A DNA stretch of 64,000 nt, from positions 29,392 through 93,391 of the forward strand of contig CAYQMG010000050.1 of NCBI GenBank assembly GCA_964418585.1. The letters are read 5' to 3'. A model generated the notes under the pieces. It was not told the origin of the DNA. It was given only the letters and a program-made list of their open reading frames with translations, and did no database searches. Source of the DNA: JAJRTE01 sp964418585. Its GTDB lineage: Bacteria > Myxococcota_A > UBA796 > JAJRTE01. The first letter of the stretch is position 1, and each line of letters begins with the position of its first letter. Position numbers and translations under genes: made by a program. Below, piece by piece: positions 63,013 to 64,000 of this stretch.

Positions 63013-64000
63013 ATGTTGGATTTCTTGACGGCCATTGCCCAAAACAAGACCGTGATACAGGTCGTTGCCCCCATCGTACTGCTGGGCATTTTGATTTTTG
63101 TCCATGAATTCGGGCACTTCATCTTCGCAAAGCTGTTCGGCGTCGGGGTGGAGAAGTTTTCCTTTGGATTCGGCCCCCGTATCGTTGGCGTGACCTGGCG
63201 GGGGACCGAGTATCGGATCTCCTGGATCCCGCTCGGCGGATACGTGAAGATGGTCGGCGACGACCCCTTCGAGGAACCTGACCCGGCCGAAGCGGCCAAC
63301 GGACTGCAACAACGGCCCACGTGGCAACGACTCATCATTTTCGTGGCCGGACCGGTTTTCAACTTGCTCTTGCCCGTGATTCTGTTTGCAGGCGTCTATC
63401 TTGCCGGCCCCCCCGAGCCCGTGGCCTGGATCGGTCGGTTCGACGTCACCTCCCCTGCGCGGGAAGCTGGATTGAGACTCGGCGACCGGATCGAGAAGGT
63501 TGGAGACGAAGACGTCCACTTTTTCGAGGAGTTTCGATCGGCTCTCGAGGACCTTCCACCCGGGACACAGACCGTGCTCGTGGTCAACCGGGATGGCGAG
63601 CGAGTTTCGGTCCCGGTGCAGGTCCCCGCGGGGGACGGCGGGAGCGAGGAGCGTCGGCCCGCCAACTTCCTCGGTATTTTCCCCTACTCTGCAACCTCTG
63701 TCGTCGGCGTCCAGGAGGACCCGGCCTCGCCTGCGTTTGCCGCCGGGGTCCGGTCCGGCGACCGCATCACGGCCATTGACGGGCACGAGGTTTCGTGGTG
63801 GTTCGAGGTCGACCGGTGGCTCCGGCAGGCCGGGGGCCGTCCCATTTCGCTCGTTCTCCAGAGAGACGGTGAGGAGCGAGAAGTCACCATTGTACCGAAA
63901 GACTATCAGCTTCCCGTCTCGAACGATTCCCCGCTGCCGGTGCAACCCCGGAGCGCTGCCAGCATCGCCCATGCCTTGCCCGGGGCGCCCTACGGGATTT
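63013..64000 (+). CDS. rseP: RseP-type site-2 intramembrane zinc protease (3' end outside window)
   Basis: RseP cuts transmembrane anti-sigma or signal peptides inside the membrane. The first 329 residues are visible. Zinc-binding HEFGHF lies in the first helix after LLGILIFV, then FGFGPRI and RISWIPLGGYVKM, and WQRLIIFVAGPVFNLLL. Two PDZ-like domains follow (SPAREAGLRLGDRIEKVGDEDV and SPAFAAGVRSGDRITAIDGHEV). AGGAGG precedes the ATG by four bases. The second metal-binding LDG motif lies beyond the end. dxr, often between cdsA and this gene, is absent. Confidence 0.95.
   Translation, partial: MLDFLTAIAQNKTVIQVVAPIVLLGILIFVHEFGHFIFAKLFGVGVEKFSFGFGPRIVGVTWRGTEYRISWIPLGGYVKMVGDDPFEEPDPAEAANGLQQRPTWQRLIIFVAGPVFNLLLPVILFAGVYLAGPPEPVAWIGRFDVTSPAREAGLRLGDRIEKVGDEDVHFFEEFRSALEDLPPGTQTVLVVNRDGERVSVPVQVPAGDGGSEERRPANFLGIFPYSATSVVGVQEDPASPAFAAGVRSGDRITAIDGHEVSWWFEVDRWLRQAGGRPISLVLQRDGEEREVTIVPKDYQLPVSNDSPLPVQPRSAASIAHALPGAPYGI

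Noticed and set aside
62761..63972. Minus-strand open frame of 403 codons
   Set aside because: Antisense to rseP, which has the HExxH and PDZ motifs and a perfect ribosome-binding site.

Overview
The window comes from a high-GC, Gram-negative bacterium with an outer membrane. The evidence is Pal and CpoB, two or more C-terminal-Phe outer-membrane beta-barrels, and many lipoproteins. Ser/Thr kinase, FHA, PEGA and PP2C signalling genes, an NtrC-type sigma-54 activator and multihaem cytochromes together point to Myxococcota or a related deltaproteobacterial lineage. That placement is inference from gene content only. No rRNA, tRNA, CRISPR array, insertion sequence or convincing rho-independent terminator was seen.

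Layout. 1-6 kb: the 3' part of a secreted GH10 xylanase, then on the minus strand a two-gene cytochrome-bd-like oxidoreductase whose large subunit carries two fused haem-c sites, and a bifunctional FtcD. 6.4-15.3 kb: a divergent cluster. On the minus strand are a vWA protein, an FHA-FHA-TM-lytic transglycosylase fusion and a probable lipoprotein. On the plus strand are a Ser/Thr kinase with a periplasmic tail, a four-PEGA membrane protein and a small lipoprotein. 15.3-25.3 kb: a tightly overlapping peptide-type ABC transporter operon (binding protein, two permeases, one double ATPase) followed by an outer-membrane protein and a propeller-like protein. 25.5-36.5 kb: mostly single genes (TrmO, metalloprotease lipoprotein, membrane glycosyltransferase-like protein, radical SAM, DUF4214/propeller protein, K+ channel, PanE-like reductase, M29-like peptidase, HhH protein). 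36.5-41.9 kb: adk, then a housekeeping run rpsP-khpA-rimM-trmD-rplS-rnhB-yraN-rsmI behind a near-consensus promoter. 41.9-49.1 kb: outer-membrane protein, NtrC-type regulator, CvpA, TlpA-like thioredoxin, a tandem glycan-binding-type protein and two lipoproteins.

49.1-49.9 kb is an 826-base non-coding, relatively AT-rich region. It holds three perfect DnaA boxes and one near-match; two of them form a 30-bp perfect palindrome. 49.9-64 kb is entirely plus-strand: pal-cpoB, a split reading frame, tsaD, rsmA, recN, a PP2C phosphatase, a zinc-ribbon/YbjQ-like protein, rpsB-tsf-pyrH-frr, cdsA and the start of rseP.

The most striking feature is at 51.7-53.4 kb. A metallophosphoesterase-like, tetrahaem cytochrome lipoprotein has an in-frame UGA exactly where its family carries the second Cys of a PCGC motif. 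A bacterial SECIS-type hairpin with a GGUCU loop begins 18 nt after the UGA. I read this as a selenoprotein with a Cys-Gly-Sec motif, not a broken gene. A genome-scale oddity is the hexamer CTCGAG, which occurs about 2.5 times per kb by eye, several-fold above expectation.
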